Assembly: GCF_022539665.2 (NCBI RefSeq)
Contig: NC_081336.1
Span: 3,038,001 to 3,102,000, forward strand
Direction of reading: 5' to 3'
Length of the DNA: 64,000 bases
From: Daphnia carinata
Taxonomy: Eukaryota; Arthropoda; Branchiopoda; Diplostraca; Daphniidae
Positions 33,264-45,235 of the stretch are shown here, in pieces (position 1 is the stretch's first letter; every line of letters starts with the position of its first letter). Made by a program: the position numbers and the translations under genes. The notes under the pieces are model-generated. The model saw only the letters and a program-made list of their open reading frames with translations. It searched no databases and was not told where the DNA came from.

Positions 33264-36200
33264 ATGGATTTCGACGAATATCGCCAAAGAGGTATAATTT
33301 TTCAGCTCATTTTAACAGCTTGCCGTTATTATTTTGAACTACTACGTCGGTTGTAAGTCGGCCGGCGGGAACGCTCCATGCAAACGGCGCCGAAGCCCAA
33401 CGTCATCAGTCCGAGGTGACGCTAATGCTCAGACGTGCTCAGTGACATTAAAGAAACCCATATCTTGGAGGGTTTGGAATAAGGGGAGTCCCAACACCCA
33501 CCGCGCCTTTTTTCCACCCCATGATTAAATACGGGGGAGAGTTAGATCGCCCGGAACAGGGTGACTCGTGCAGAATCGATGGCTTTTCATATATCGCATC
33601 GTTTGCTATGTGTACATTATGACGACCCTATGGCCGCACAAATCAGCCGACAAGATCCAATATGGTAAAAAGAAAATGAGGTATTAGATCAGGCCCACTA
33701 TTGTTTCTACCCATTTCCTTGTAGCCTTTGGGGAATCCTTTCTCAGTATAGAATTCGTGTCCATCTCATATATTCAGTTCAATTGACACGTACTTTAACA
33801 ATTGGAAAACCGAAAGAGTTTAAGGTGAAGAATTATTAGCTCGGATAGGCAGAAAAGCGTAACAGCTGCATTTTATTGATATATATTTTTTTTTTCATCT
33901 TTAATCGTCTGTTTTGCGCTCTATAAATAATAACCGTCAAAGTGCGATGTGTTTGTGTGATATTAAAACTTGTATATCATTTGTCTCCCACCCTATTCTC
34001 TTTTTTGTAGGCAAAGAAATGGTGGATTACATCGCCGACTACCTGCAGAACATCCGCCAGAGACGCGTCTTCCCTGACGTCAAACCGGGCTACATCCGCC
34101 ACCTGCTGCCGGAGCAGGCGCCCGAACTGGGCGAGGACTGGGACACCATCTTCGCTGACGTCGAACGTGTCGTCATGCCCGGAGTAAGTCATTTTTATCA
34201 TTTTCTTTCACTTCCTTTTTTTTATCGAACGTACAACGTCAACCTTGTACGCTGACAGCAAATATGTAAAATTCAATCACAATGTATGGACACACCCTAT
34301 TGCCTACTTACAACTTTGTAAGGAGACATCGTTCGTTACTGTGTGATGATATAATCCTGTTAGCGATTGCAATAACAGAATGTGAGGATTCGATTTTTCT
34401 TCTACTTTTTAGTAATAATAAGCTACTTTTCAATGCTGTGTTCAACAACGACGACGATGTGTTGAGGGTGGGATTTGGGTGTTGACGAAGAGTGATCCTT
34501 TTAAGCTTGGCGAGTGTCGTGACGCCGATAAAAAAAAGGCCTCTTTTTTTCTACAATGTCTGCCATGTGTAGTGATACCATCCATCCCATTTTTTGTTAT
34601 TAGACGCCCGTCGTAAGGAATGGAATGAGGGGAGGGAGTCGGATGATAGGTCATTTGTATCGCCCTATCACCGAGTTTCCATCCTCTTTCTATAAACCTA
34701 CAGACAAATTACATACGTTTCTTACTTTTTTTCACAATCCATCGCGTAACGGTACGAAATTCAAAACAGAAAATTGCTTTTATAAGACTTAATTTTACAT
34801 ACTGAAGGCTTTGTAACTAACGATTTGATACTTCTCATCACCGTCCACCGTATAATTCTTGATAACATGTAATTTTTTTAAAAAATAACATTAATAATTT
34901 TAATTGCATCACAGGTGACTCACTGGCAGAGCCCGTACATGCACGCTTACTTCCCGGCTCTGAATTCGTTCCCCTCACTGCTCGGCGATATGCTAGCCGA
35001 CGCCATCGGTTGTTTGGGCTTCACTTGGGTAATCGACACTCTTTTTATCCAGCTACAAACATTGTTTTGCTATAATGAAGCGAGCTCCCTTTATCAATTG
35101 GCTTCTGTCTCCCATCAGGCATCGAGTCCGGCTTGCACCGAATTGGAATCGTTGGTGATGGATTGGCTGGGCAAGATGATCGGCTTACCATCCGATTTCT
35201 TGCACGCTCGCAACGACAGCCTGGGCGGAGGAGTCATCCAAGTATTTTTGTTTTTTTGCTATTATTTTCAGCGCGCAACCAAGAAGACGAATTGATTTAC
35301 TTTCTTTTAAAACTGGGCATTAGACGACGGCCAGCGAATCGACTTTCGTCGCCTTGCTTGCCGGACGGACGGAAGCCATTAGACGCTACAAGACTCAATA
35401 TCCAGATCTGGAAGACGCTGAAATCAACAGCCGTCTTGTCGGTTATTGCTCCGATCAGGTAATAAATAATAAACAAAAACAAAAACACAGATGAGAAAAA
35501 AGGTTTGCCACATGTTTGTACTCAATGATATTGCAGGCTCACAGCTCGGTGGAGAAAGCCGGATTGATCGGATTGGTCAAGTTGCGCTACATCGAGAGCG
35601 ACGATGAACTCAGCATGCGGGGCGACACCCTGGCAATGGCCATCGCCCAAGATCGCGAAAACGGACTCATTCCATTTTTCGTAAGATTCTTGCCCATGGA
35701 AATCATTTATATTTCGCTCTTTACATAGTTGCGTTTTCGTTCCAGGTTTGTGCTACGCTTGGCACAACCGGTGCTTGCGCGTTTGATCATCTGCGCGAGA
35801 TTGGCGTCGTCTGTAAGTTTTGATTTGTTATCACATTGTTATTTTTAAAAAATATTTTGGTGGAATGATTTGTGCTGCAAGGTCGTTCCGAGGACATCTG
35901 GCTGCACGTTGATGCCGCTTATGCCGGCACGGCTTTCCTCTGCCCGGAATTCCGTCACTGGCTCGACGGTATCGAGTTCGCCGACTCGATGGCTTTCAAC
36001 CCGTCCAAATGGATGATGGTTCATTTCGACTGCACCGCCATGTGGTAAGTCTTTCATTTTCAGAACTAATCAACTTGAGGAAAATTTTAAGAATTTTCTG
36101 TTTGTTTTGGTTTGCAGGGTGAAGAATTCCGGCGCTCTTCATCGCACTTTCAACGTCGAGCCACTCTATCTCAAACACGAGAATTCCGGTATTAATAGAT

Positions 36201-38157
36201 GCGTAACCGTAACATAGTTTTGATATCACATCCTTAAAAACAGCTATTGATAATCTACGTTTTTAACATTTCCTTTGGCTTCCAGGAATGGCTATCGATT
36301 ACATGGTGAGTTCACGTTGCAATTTATTTCATATTATTCGCCTCCATTTGGCACTTTTTTGATTATTCGAATTTAGCATTGGCAAATTCCTTTGAGCAAG
36401 AGGTTCCGCGCGTTAAAGCTTTGGTTCGTCATCCGTAGTTACGGCCTCAACGGGCTGCAAAAACACGTTCGCCACGTAAGACACAGTTGTTGCTATTTTT
36501 AGCGAATAATTTCTGATTGACATATTTCTTTATTACGCATTCAAAGGGCGTTCGTCTGGCTAAAGAATTCGAAACTATGGTGAAATCTGACAACCGTTTC
36601 GAAATTCCGGCTGTTCGTCATTTGGGCATGGTTGTGTTTCGTCTTAAAGGACCCAACGATTTGACTGAAGCACTCCTGAAAAAGATCAACACTTCCGGCA
36701 AACTGCACTGCGTTCCAGCAGCGTTAAAGGTGTGTAGAATTGCTCAAACAATAACACCTCCGTTCTCATTTATCGTTCGTTTCTAATTAAAGGGCAATTA
36801 CGTCATCCGTTTCACTGTCACTTCGTCGCACACGAAATTGTCGGACATTGAACGCGACTGGGAAATCATCAAGTCGATCGCTGCTATAGTCATCGACGCT
36901 TGCTACTCGAGCCACGCCACAAATATGGCCGGCGATGATCAATTAGAAGAAAATGGGCATTCGTCGGGCCAAGAAACGGGCGACGACGAGGCAATGGGTG
37001 GCGTACCTCGTTCCAAAACCAACAAGATGCCACTGGCTGGTAAAATATGGCCTTTAGAAGTGGTGGTCGTTTAAGGGGTATTGAACGTTTTCCCGCATGC
37101 AAATGATCAATTCCTCCACGTACCAATTTTGTCCTTGTGATCTCATATCAATTTCTTCTGGTCCGTCATTGCGGGATAGCACTCTATTACGATAGAGTTA
37201 AATGATTTTTATGTTTTTTTAAACGGAGTACATCTGTTGCACGCGATATTTAACACGAGAGAAATTTATTAGGGCAAAACAAATACACGGAGAAAATTTA
37301 CAACGTCAAGCATGGATGTGATTAAGTACATGTTTGAGTGAATGTCCATGCTAGATTGTAGTGGAATGTTTATTATTTTTGTAGAGCAAACCTGTATGAG
37401 TATGTTACTGTGCTTGTCAACTGCTTTATTTAGTTTGGCTTTAAACATTCTTAACAGAAACGCGGAAGAACAAGAACTTCGGAACGAGTTTGTTGCTGGC
37501 TAATCGACCCATGTCACCTAAAATCATCAATGGTAGTTTTGCAGCCATCTTTGACAACGATGACGTCCTTTTTGACCTAGCCAAAAAGATTTCGCAGTAC
37601 CGTTACGGAGATGATGACTGTCCCGGTAATTATCTAATACCTGAAATTTAGGTATTCCGCGATTTTCACGTGATTTTTTTAAAAATTACTCTCGTGTTAG
37701 CGACTCAACGGCGCATTCGTGGGATGCTGATGAGTGGTAAACAGTTGTCCCTGGACTCCAGGATCGACCTTGTCCAGCGTTTGGTCACGGACAAAGAAGG
37801 TTCCAATCCACAAATCGATGAGAGTTGTGAATGTCTGGCCACTCCATCGGACATCGAAGAAGTGCCGGAAGGTAATACGTCATTAACGATAAACGATTTG
37901 TTTATTTCGTGTTGAAAGATTATTTTTATTGCACAGAGGGCAGTCCGAATGACGAAGAACATCTCCGTGATCGTTCACATTCAATGGATAATCCCCGCCA
38001 ATTGTCTTTGTCGAACAGCTGCCTTGGATCGGGGGGCGGAGGCAGTCTGAAGAAAAAAAACGTTGCTTTCTCCGAACGAGCTGGATCGATTCCGGAAGAC
38101 GGTGAAAACACAGCGGTTAATATTACTGAAAGCGACAGTAATCCCCAGAAGATCTGA
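33264..38157 (+). CDS. Hdc: Histidine decarboxylase
   Basis: Sixteen exons: 33264-33291, 34011-34183, 34915-35028, 35119-35241, 35324-35458, 35537-35680, 35746-35812, 35882-36044, 36118-36188, 36286-36305, 36377-36475, 36547-36729, 36793-37039, 37458-37625, 37701-37871, 37937-38157. The sum is 2127 nt, 708 residues. It is a PLP-dependent group II decarboxylase: [13 protein letters not shown] at the N-terminus, HVDAAYAG, and the PLP Lys in FNPSKW (about residue 304). [11 protein letters not shown] has Ser where aromatic L-amino acid decarboxylase has Gly, the residue that separates histidine from DOPA/5-HTP specificity. A long C-terminal extension with [18 protein letters not shown] matches arthropod HDC. 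It makes histamine, the photoreceptor transmitter of arthropods. Exon 10 is only 20 nt. Reading through intron 13 gives a stop at 37074 and a shorter enzyme. Confidence 0.94.
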
Positions 38158-38850
38158 AAATTGCTGAGATTTTGGAAAAATCACTTTTCCAAATTGAATA
38201 TGAAATAACGGTCGTTTCGGTGAAAGGCACATAAAAACAGGTTTGATCAAATCAGCGTAATAAAACGAGAGGTGGAACGTCATATTATACCTAGTAGCAC
38301 CTATAGAGAATTTTCAAAATTTAACAGTCGTAGCTTGAACACCGTGTACCCCAGTAGTTGGCTAATTGTAGTTGTTTCCCATGCATAATGATCGTGTGAT
38401 TTGTCCAAGTCTTAAGAAAGTATGATACCGTTCGCCGCACACATGTTTAAAAAACACGATTCGTACCTATAATGGTTTTAGGCAAAGTTTTGGTCCTATG
38501 GTAATAATTTAATTTCACACTTGGTGTAACCATTCAACAGCAAGAGGCTACGGTGTCCAAAGAGACTGGTCAATCGTTTCGTTTCCGTTTCTTAAGCTCT
38601 CGTCGATGTCTGGAACTGTGTCGCTGAATAGTAAGAAATTTTAAGCCGTTCCTTTCAATGTTCTATGCGTAGTAATATTTATACTGTCTGCAGTTGTTGA
38701 AAGCAATCAATATATGAAATACAACAACAGCCTAAGAGTTTTCTAATTTTTTTTTTTTTACTAGTGGAATCATATAATAGGTCTTACAAAAAAGTTCAAG
38801 ATTTAACAGGTAATGTTAACAAAATTTTGAACATTTAAGATCAAAAATCA
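38158..38850. other. HDC 3' UTR and spacer
   Basis: AT-rich, no supported coding exon. Open frames are short and without domains. It leads to the minus-strand tRNA. Confidence 0.4.
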
Positions 38851-38922
38851 TTCCCATACCGGGAATTGAACCCGGGCCTCCCGGGTGAGAGCCGGGTATC
38901 CTAACCACTAGACAATATGGGA
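38851..38922 (-). tRNA. tRNA-Glu (CTC), minus strand
   Basis: Read on the minus strand it matches the copy at 26840, including the CCCGG anticodon stem and the CTC anticodon. 72 nt, acceptor stem and both internal promoter boxes intact. A dispersed member of the same gene family, about 12 kb away and inverted. Confidence 0.95.
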
Positions 38923-40086
38923 TGTGTGTTTTAGTAAAATGTATGAAAAATATCAGTGGAGATTGTTGTTAATTTGCGTAATGCAATAATATTCTTTCTC
39001 AAATCAAACATTTTTCTTCTAATTCTATGTTCGAATGTAGCTTAAGGTCAATGAAGATCAAATTACTGATCTTACTATATTCAATTAATCACCTAAATTC
39101 AAGGATACACAGGTATAGGTTTGTAGTGCTTGTATTGATCTTCTTTCCACAGACTACAGAGATTTGGCAAAGAAAAGATTCAAAACATTTTATGAGTGCA
39201 ATCTCTTTCAATTCCCTACAATTATCAATCTACATTTGGGGAAGGTGTAGTACGCGAAAAAATGATAATCATTTGAATGAAAACTTGTGTTTAGTAGATG
39301 TTCCTTTACAGCCTCTTTCCATCTGGGAGAGTGATCTTGGTTTCTTAAAAAACACAACAATATTTTGTTACACTACCAACATTGTTAAACATTAGGAAAT
39401 AAAAGAAAGTCCTGTAGAATGAGGAATCGGAAGATTAGAATGGTCGATTACTTGTCTTGCCCCTCGTCAAATCGGTAGTAAAAAAACATTCTTTTGTTTC
39501 CTTACTGCCATTTTTAATTATAAAAACCAATTTTCTTTTAATAATTCTCACTTACGTGCTTACGTCAACACGACTCCTAAAGCAGGGCCAAAGCAGACGA
39601 ACTGTTTGGCAAACTTTAATGCCGCCCATTGTTTATGTAATTGTATCGCCATCTAGTAGAAATTCGATGCACTCAGATATTTAAAAAAACCTCGGCAAAA
39701 TAAGCCCGAATTTTCTCGGCCGGGCTTAAAATTTTTTTCTGAAAAAACTGACACTCATCGGAATTGGTTGAATATCTCAGGATATATTCAAAATTGAATG
39801 CTGATTCCGGTAAAATTGCTATTTTTTTCGTTATGTCAATCGTTTTTTAAATACACCAAATATTTGACATAATGATAGCGTTATAGGTGGATATGCGGAT
39901 AAAGTTTCTTGTAATGACCTATGCGTCCACAAGAGGCGCCTTAAACCGTGGCTCATCGGGCAGTTTTTTTCAGGCATATTTCTAGATTGGCTTAACGCGA
40001 GCAGTATGCTGTCTAACTTCCTCGCTAGATTTTACTTCTTGACCTCGTGGCCTTGGCGATTTTTGACATTTAAAATTATTAAAATT
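38923..40086. other. Spacer before the vasa remnant
   Basis: AT-rich. An open frame of 122 codons at 39027-39395 (+) is Leu/Ile/Phe-rich without a recognisable domain or start context and was not called. No RNA gene seen. Confidence 0.35.
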
Positions 40087-40375
40087 AATTCTTTCTGTCC
40101 AGGGCCACAATGTAAGTATTTTCTTGTATTCCTAGTGTAATTACTTTAATATGGTTTTTTTAACAGTGTGGAGAAGGACGTTTTGCCAGAGAGTGTCCGC
40201 ATGTTGGTGGGGGCGGTGGCAGTGGTCCGTTGACGTCACAAAGTAAGATGAAAATATCGAAAAAATGTGCGAACTCAACTTCTTGGTGCTTTTTATAGTA
40301 TGGGGAAGGGGGACATTTCTCGAAGGATTGTCCACAAGGGGGCCGTGGCGGTGGAGGAAGTCGTACGTGCCATGA

Positions 40376-40421
<46 letters not shown>

Positions 40422-42000
40422 TAGTGTTCATTTTTAACAAAGAAGATGGCCATGTAGCAAGGGATTTTCCACAAGGAGGTGGCATTGGTGGCAGCAAGTG
40501 TTACAATGTAAGAATCAATTGTATCTTCACAAAAATATTGTGTGTTGCATTGTTCATTGTTTTACCACAGTGTCATTAAGTTGGCCACACCTCGAAAAGG
40601 CTGCTAGAATCTATTCATTGCATTGACGGAAGATGGAAAGCAGTGTGAACAATACATTCCGTAAGCTGGGACATGCGATGAGAAGGAACTGATTGAGGGC
40701 ATTGTCTGTAGGGAATGCTTTAATAATTTTGATAAAGTCGTCCTCCAGGTAAGCCATTTTTCGAACTGTATTTTGTGATTTGAAAATATCTATTGGGTTT
40801 GCTTTAGGTTACAGGGAAAGATGTACCTCAATACATAACATCATGCAAAGAAGCCAGCCTGTGCCCACTACTACTTCAAAACATTAAGAGTTCTGGCTAC
40901 ATAAAACCAACACCTGTACAGAAAGCTTCAGTTACAGTTATTCTTGCCAAAAGAGATTTAATTGCTTGTGCTGTTACGGGCTCCGGCAAAACGGTAATCC
41001 AATTAGTTAACGCTGTGTAATTTTGAAACCTTGATGCCCTCGTACTGACTTGATTCGAATGGGTCGGTATGAACTGGGTAAGTTGAAGTAAAAGTAATTT
41101 TGAGTGGGCACGCCGGTGATTGCGACTACTAAAAGGTCCAATTGCATCTAAGATACTCAACAAACCCTTTGATATTTGTTGGTTAAGTCATCTAAAATTT
41201 TACATTTTTTCATGTAGGCGGCGTACTTGGTACCGGTTATGAACATATTGTTAGAACAAGGTGTTGCTGGTGCGTCTCATTCTATGGGGCAAATGCCAGA
41301 AGTTGTAATTGTCGCACCCACTCGTGAATTGGCCATTCAAATTCACGGCGAGGCGTGTAAATTCTCCTACAATTCGGTTTTAAAGTCTGATTACATACGG
41401 AGGAACTGTCATGAGCCATCAGCGGTCAAATCTTCATGCAAAATCGGCAAAATGAAAAGCGGTAAAATCTTCAAGCTGGGTACAATATTCTTGTCGCGAC
41501 CGCGGAGCGACTTAAGGATTTTCTCGACCGTGGAGTATTTGACTTCTCGGGGGTCAGATTTTAAATTTAGGACGAAGCTGATCGAATGCTTGATATGGGT
41601 TTTGGCCCCAATCTTGAAAAAATTGTCAGCCATCCAACGATGCATCCGATAGTATGTTCTCGGCGGCTTTTGAGTATGAGATTTGATTGATGTAATAATA
41701 TTTGTTTCTCTGTAGGGAATCCGTCGTGTTTGTATGTTTTCGGCTACATTCCCAGATGGAGTACAAGCGCTGGCTGCGACGTACGTGGAAGACTACATAT
41801 TCGTCACAACAGGCATTGTCGGTGGCACCAATCCGGATGTTGAACAGCTGTTTTTTTAGTGCTCGAAAAGAGAAAAGAGAGCTAAGCTAATCGAAGTTTT
41901 ACAAGATCTCGGTGATGCCAAGACTATTGTTTTTGTCGACAGCAAAAAGACGGCGGATTTCGTCGCTGCATTTTTCTGCAATAGCAACTTAAAAGTAAGA
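40087..42000 (+). pseudogene. Decayed, intron-bearing vasa copy
   Basis: Exon by exon this resembles the DEAD-box germline helicase vasa. CCHC zinc-knuckle exons come first (CGEGRFARECPHV; YGEGGHFSKDCPQGG with the first Cys lost; a third with a Cys-to-Phe change), then a Q-motif region (GYIKPTPVQKAS), motif I AVTGSGKT, motif Ia PTRELAIQI, a DEAD-region exon readable only across frame shifts, and a helicase C part (TIVFVDSKKTADFVAAF). Introns with GT...AG remain (for example after CHE at 40377 and after GKT at 40994), so it is a DNA-level duplicate, not a retrocopy. Breaks: several in-frame stops in the 40570-40750 exon, at least two frameshifts (about 41380-41640 and 41845-41880), a lost splice donor near 41650, and truncation at 42013. 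A poly(A) tract fills one intron. A functional paralogue is presumably elsewhere. Confidence 0.85.
40379..40417 (+). repeat. Poly(A) tract
   Basis: A run of about 39 A lies inside a former intron of the vasa copy. Probably slippage-prone or the tail of an inserted element. The length may be unreliable in the assembly. Confidence 0.8.
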
Positions 42001-42012
42001 ATTAAACCAATG

Positions 42013-43261
42013 TTCAAGTCTGGAAGTGTTACAGGATGGAAGAGTGAGCCTACAGTTGAAAAACACTGAAAGTGCATTACCATTAAGGTATGAGGTAAAG
42101 TAATAGAGTATGCAAATTGTCTAATGAGAAGTGTCATCTTGTGTTAATAAATCCGGTACAATCCTCATAGAATCCTTCATAGTGTCACAGCTAGAAGCCT
42201 CTAATAATTCTGCTTCTCTGGCTAAAGAACAACTTGTCCTTTATGTTCAGAGTGTTGGTGAAGTTGGATACTTAAATGGCCCTAAAGATGTTTCACTTTG
42301 CTGGCATTGCAGCGATGAACATCATACATGGACTCTTTAGGTATGAAAGGAATTTTCTTGAAAAAATTTTGAATTTATGATGAAGCATTTCTCCTCCTTT
42401 TTGCCAACCATGTCTAATCTACAAAAAAAAAATTATCCAATAGGAAAGGATTTTCATATACTGGGAACATAACTATCAACTATGCAACATTCTACGGGTG
42501 CTATTTTATCATTCAAGAGCCTTATACAATGATGTTCATTTGCAATTTGTATGGCCTTTCCCAAGCTTCTGCCAGAAGTTGAATCTATGAGTAATGTAAG
42601 TCACATGAGCAACAATTGAGATGCTTAATGGTGTTTTTCTTTTCTCAGTATAGGTTAATAGTAACATTGGATCTGAAAAGATTCTTGGTTGGGGCGAGAC
42701 ACTGAATAAATTGTAATGATTGGATGGATGACATGACATTTCTATACATCATTCGGATTCCCGAGACGGTATTTTATATTTAAAAAATTGAAGTGCATAT
42801 CTGGGCTCCCTTCCTTTCCGTAGCCCCGTTTCCCCTTGACTCGTAATAAGCCCGTAGGGGGTCATGCCCCTACTGTACGGTATATATAAAAATAACATAT
42901 ACCGAGGTTTGGAGGGCTCTGGCCGGAAAGGGGACGTGGGGGTCCGCGTAGTCCGATGATGTGTTCACGGAGGGCGACGTGGCTACCCACAAATCCGAAC
43001 TAAAGGTTAATCGCTCCTGTAAAAATGTTCCAAATCTTCAGCTCTTCTTCCGGCTTCTCTTAGCCAATCACCGGGTAATCTCCCCGGTGGGTCAACAAGG
43101 CAGTGTCTCCCCCTGCCTGGGTTGACGGCAACTTTTGAAAGGGCTATTGTGCCTTTTTAAAGTTGCAAAAATAATTGTAATGTGCAGAGAATTGTCAATA
43201 AAATTGTTTTTATAAAATATCTTTTGCAAAATTTTTTTCTTTCATTGTCTATGTTAGCTGT
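42013..43261 (+). repeat. Left arm of a large inverted repeat
   Basis: This 1.25-kb stretch is the near-perfect reverse complement of 43880-45125; the differences seen are single-base changes plus a small length difference. Read rightwards it contains an open frame of 69 codons at 42131-42340, then GT/AG-like sites and an AATAAA at about 43196. It therefore looks like the 3' portion of a transcript whose 5' part lies beside the right arm. The left junction falls directly after the last vasa-like exon. Confidence 0.9.
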
Positions 43262-43373
43262 CTTCACATATTAGTTTTACCACCTTTTTTTTTTTTTTTT
43301 ATTTGTTTTTGTCACCTTTGCTAGTAAGCATTGTTTCCATTGGTTTATCCTTTATCTGTAAGCATTCTATTAT

Positions 43374-43444
43374 TATCCAGGGATCGAACACTAGATGTTC
43401 GGCATACCGCGCCGATGCTCTACCAGTGAGCCATGACCCATATG
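43374..43444 (-). other. tRNA-like sequence 1 in the palindrome loop
   Basis: On the minus strand the A box TGGCTCACTGG and the B box GTTCGATCC are intact, and the anticodon stem TCGGC/GCCGA can pair. The acceptor and T stems do not pair well, so this is not a functional tRNA. It is tRNA-derived or SINE-like. Confidence 0.5.
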
Positions 43445-43558
43445 ATGACAAGTTGGCTTTTTTCTAGTCACTTGTGGACTTGCATTTACACTTAGAATAA
43501 AACTGAAATGCAATTCTGCAATATGCTCTTCTACATTTATTCTACTTTATTGTTACAC

Positions 43559-43630
43559 ATCTACTGAGGTTTGAACCCAGGGTAACAGGTATCACAACTA
43601 AAGGCTCTACCACAGAGCTATGAACCTTAT
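43559..43630 (-). other. tRNA-like sequence 2 in the palindrome loop
   Basis: The minus strand carries TAGCTCTGTGGTAGAGC (A box) and GGGTTCAAACC (B box), and the outer ends partly pair. The anticodon arm is irregular. tRNA-derived, probably not a working tRNA. Confidence 0.45.
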
Positions 43631-43713
43631 GAATACAATAGAAAGATAAACATATAGTTGTGAAAGACTGCATAAACATTCTAGAATATATCATATGATA
43701 TGCGATAAAGAGA

Positions 43714-43784
43714 TGTATCTCGTGGCTCAATGTTAGAGCATCGGCGTTGCACGCTGAATGTCGGGGTTCGGTTCCCATACGAGT
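43714..43784 (+). other. tRNA-like sequence 3 in the palindrome loop
   Basis: The plus strand has TGGCTCAATGTTAGAGC (A box), a TCGGC-GTTGCAC-GCTGA hairpin that would place TGC in the anticodon position, and GGTTCGGTTCC (B box). The 3' acceptor match is poor. It shares the TAGAGCATCGGCG core with tRNA-like sequence 1 but in opposite orientation. Confidence 0.5.
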
Positions 43785-43879
43785 ACAACAAAATACAAAA
43801 TTACTTCAAAAAATATCCAGACATTACACGTTGTTCCTTGAATCTAAGTTGAAGAATTCAAAGAGTGTTATACAATAAT

Positions 43880-45125
43880 ACAGCTAACATAGACGATGAA
43901 AGAAAAAAATTTTGCAAAAGATATTTTATAAAAACAATTTTATTGACAATTCTCTGCACATTACAATTATTTTTGCAACTTTAAAAAGGCACAATAGCCC
44001 TTTCAAAAGTTGCCGTCACCCCAGGCAGGGGAGACACTGCCTTGTTGACCCACCGGGGAGATTACCCGGTGATTGGCTAAGAGAAGCCGGAAGAAGAGCT
44101 GAAGATTTGGAACATTTTTACAGGAGCGATTAACCTTTAGTTCGGATTTGTGGGTAGCCACGTCGCCCTCCGTGAACACATCATCGGACTACGCGGACCC
44201 CCACGTCCCCTTTCCGGCCAGAGCCCTCCAAACCTCGGTATATGTTATTTTTATATATACCGTACAGTAGGGGCATGACCCCCTACGGGCTTATTACGAG
44301 TCAAGGGGAAACGGGGCTACGGAAAGGAAGGGAGCCCAGATATGCACTTCAATTTTTTAAATATAAAATACCGTCTCGGGAATCCGAATGATGTATAGAA
44401 ATGTCATGTCATCCATCCAATCATTACAATTTATTCAGTGTCTCGCCCCAACCAAGAATCTTTTCAGATCCAATGTTACTATTAACCTATACTGAGAAAA
44501 GAAAAACACCATTAAGCATCTCAATTGTTGCTCATGTGACTTACATTACTCATAGATTCAACTTCTGGCAGAAGCTTGGGAAAGGCCATACAAATTGCAA
44601 ATGAACATCATTGTATAAGGCTCTTGAATGATAAAATAGCACCCGTAGAATGTTGCATAGTTGATAGTTATGTTCCCAGTATATGAAAATCCTTTCCTAT
44701 TGGATAATTTTTTTTTGTAGATTAGACATGGTTGGCAAAAAGGAGGAGAAATGCTTCATCATAAATTCAAAATTTTTTCAAGAAAATTCCTTTCATACCT
44801 AAAGAGTCCATGTATGATGTTCATCGCTGCAATGCCAGCAAAGTGAAACATCTTTAGGGCCATTTAAGTATCCAACTTCACCAACACTCTGAACATAAAG
44901 GACAAGTTGTTCTTTAGCCAGAGAAGCAGAATTATTAGAGGCTTCTAGCTGTGACACTATGAAGGATTCTATGAGGATTGTACCGGATTTATTAACACAA
45001 GATGACACTTCTCATTAGACAATTTGCATACTCTATTACTTTACCTCATACCTTAATGGTAATGCACTTTCAGTGTTTTTCAACTGTAGGCTCACTCTTC
45101 CATCCTGTAACGCTTCCAGACTTGA
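43880..45125 (-). repeat. Right arm of a large inverted repeat
   Basis: Reverse complement of 42013-43261. On the minus strand it continues directly from the small gene at 45730-45236, so this arm appears to be the parental copy, with the left arm an inverted duplicate. The loop between the arms is about 618 bp. Confidence 0.9.
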
Positions 45126-45235
45126 CTTGATCCCCCACTAAAATTCTGTGAATGCAAAATAATAGCATTAAAAATCCCTTTTCGATAGACAAAAATCCGA
45201 AAAGTACCTAATTCATGTTTTATGTTGAACTCGTG

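Noticed and set aside
39027-39395. 122-codon hydrophobic open frame
   Set aside because: AT-rich composition alone explains it; no start context or family.
42131-42340. 69-codon frame in the left arm as an independent gene
   Set aside because: It is duplicated exactly in the right arm and lacks a domain; it is better explained as part of the duplicated 3' region.
43374-43784. The three tRNA-like sequences as working tRNA genes
   Set aside because: Acceptor or T stems do not pair well, so only tRNA-derived status is claimed.
44401-44604. 67-codon frame in the right arm
   Set aside because: Antisense to the presumed transcript direction and mirrored in the left arm; no domain.
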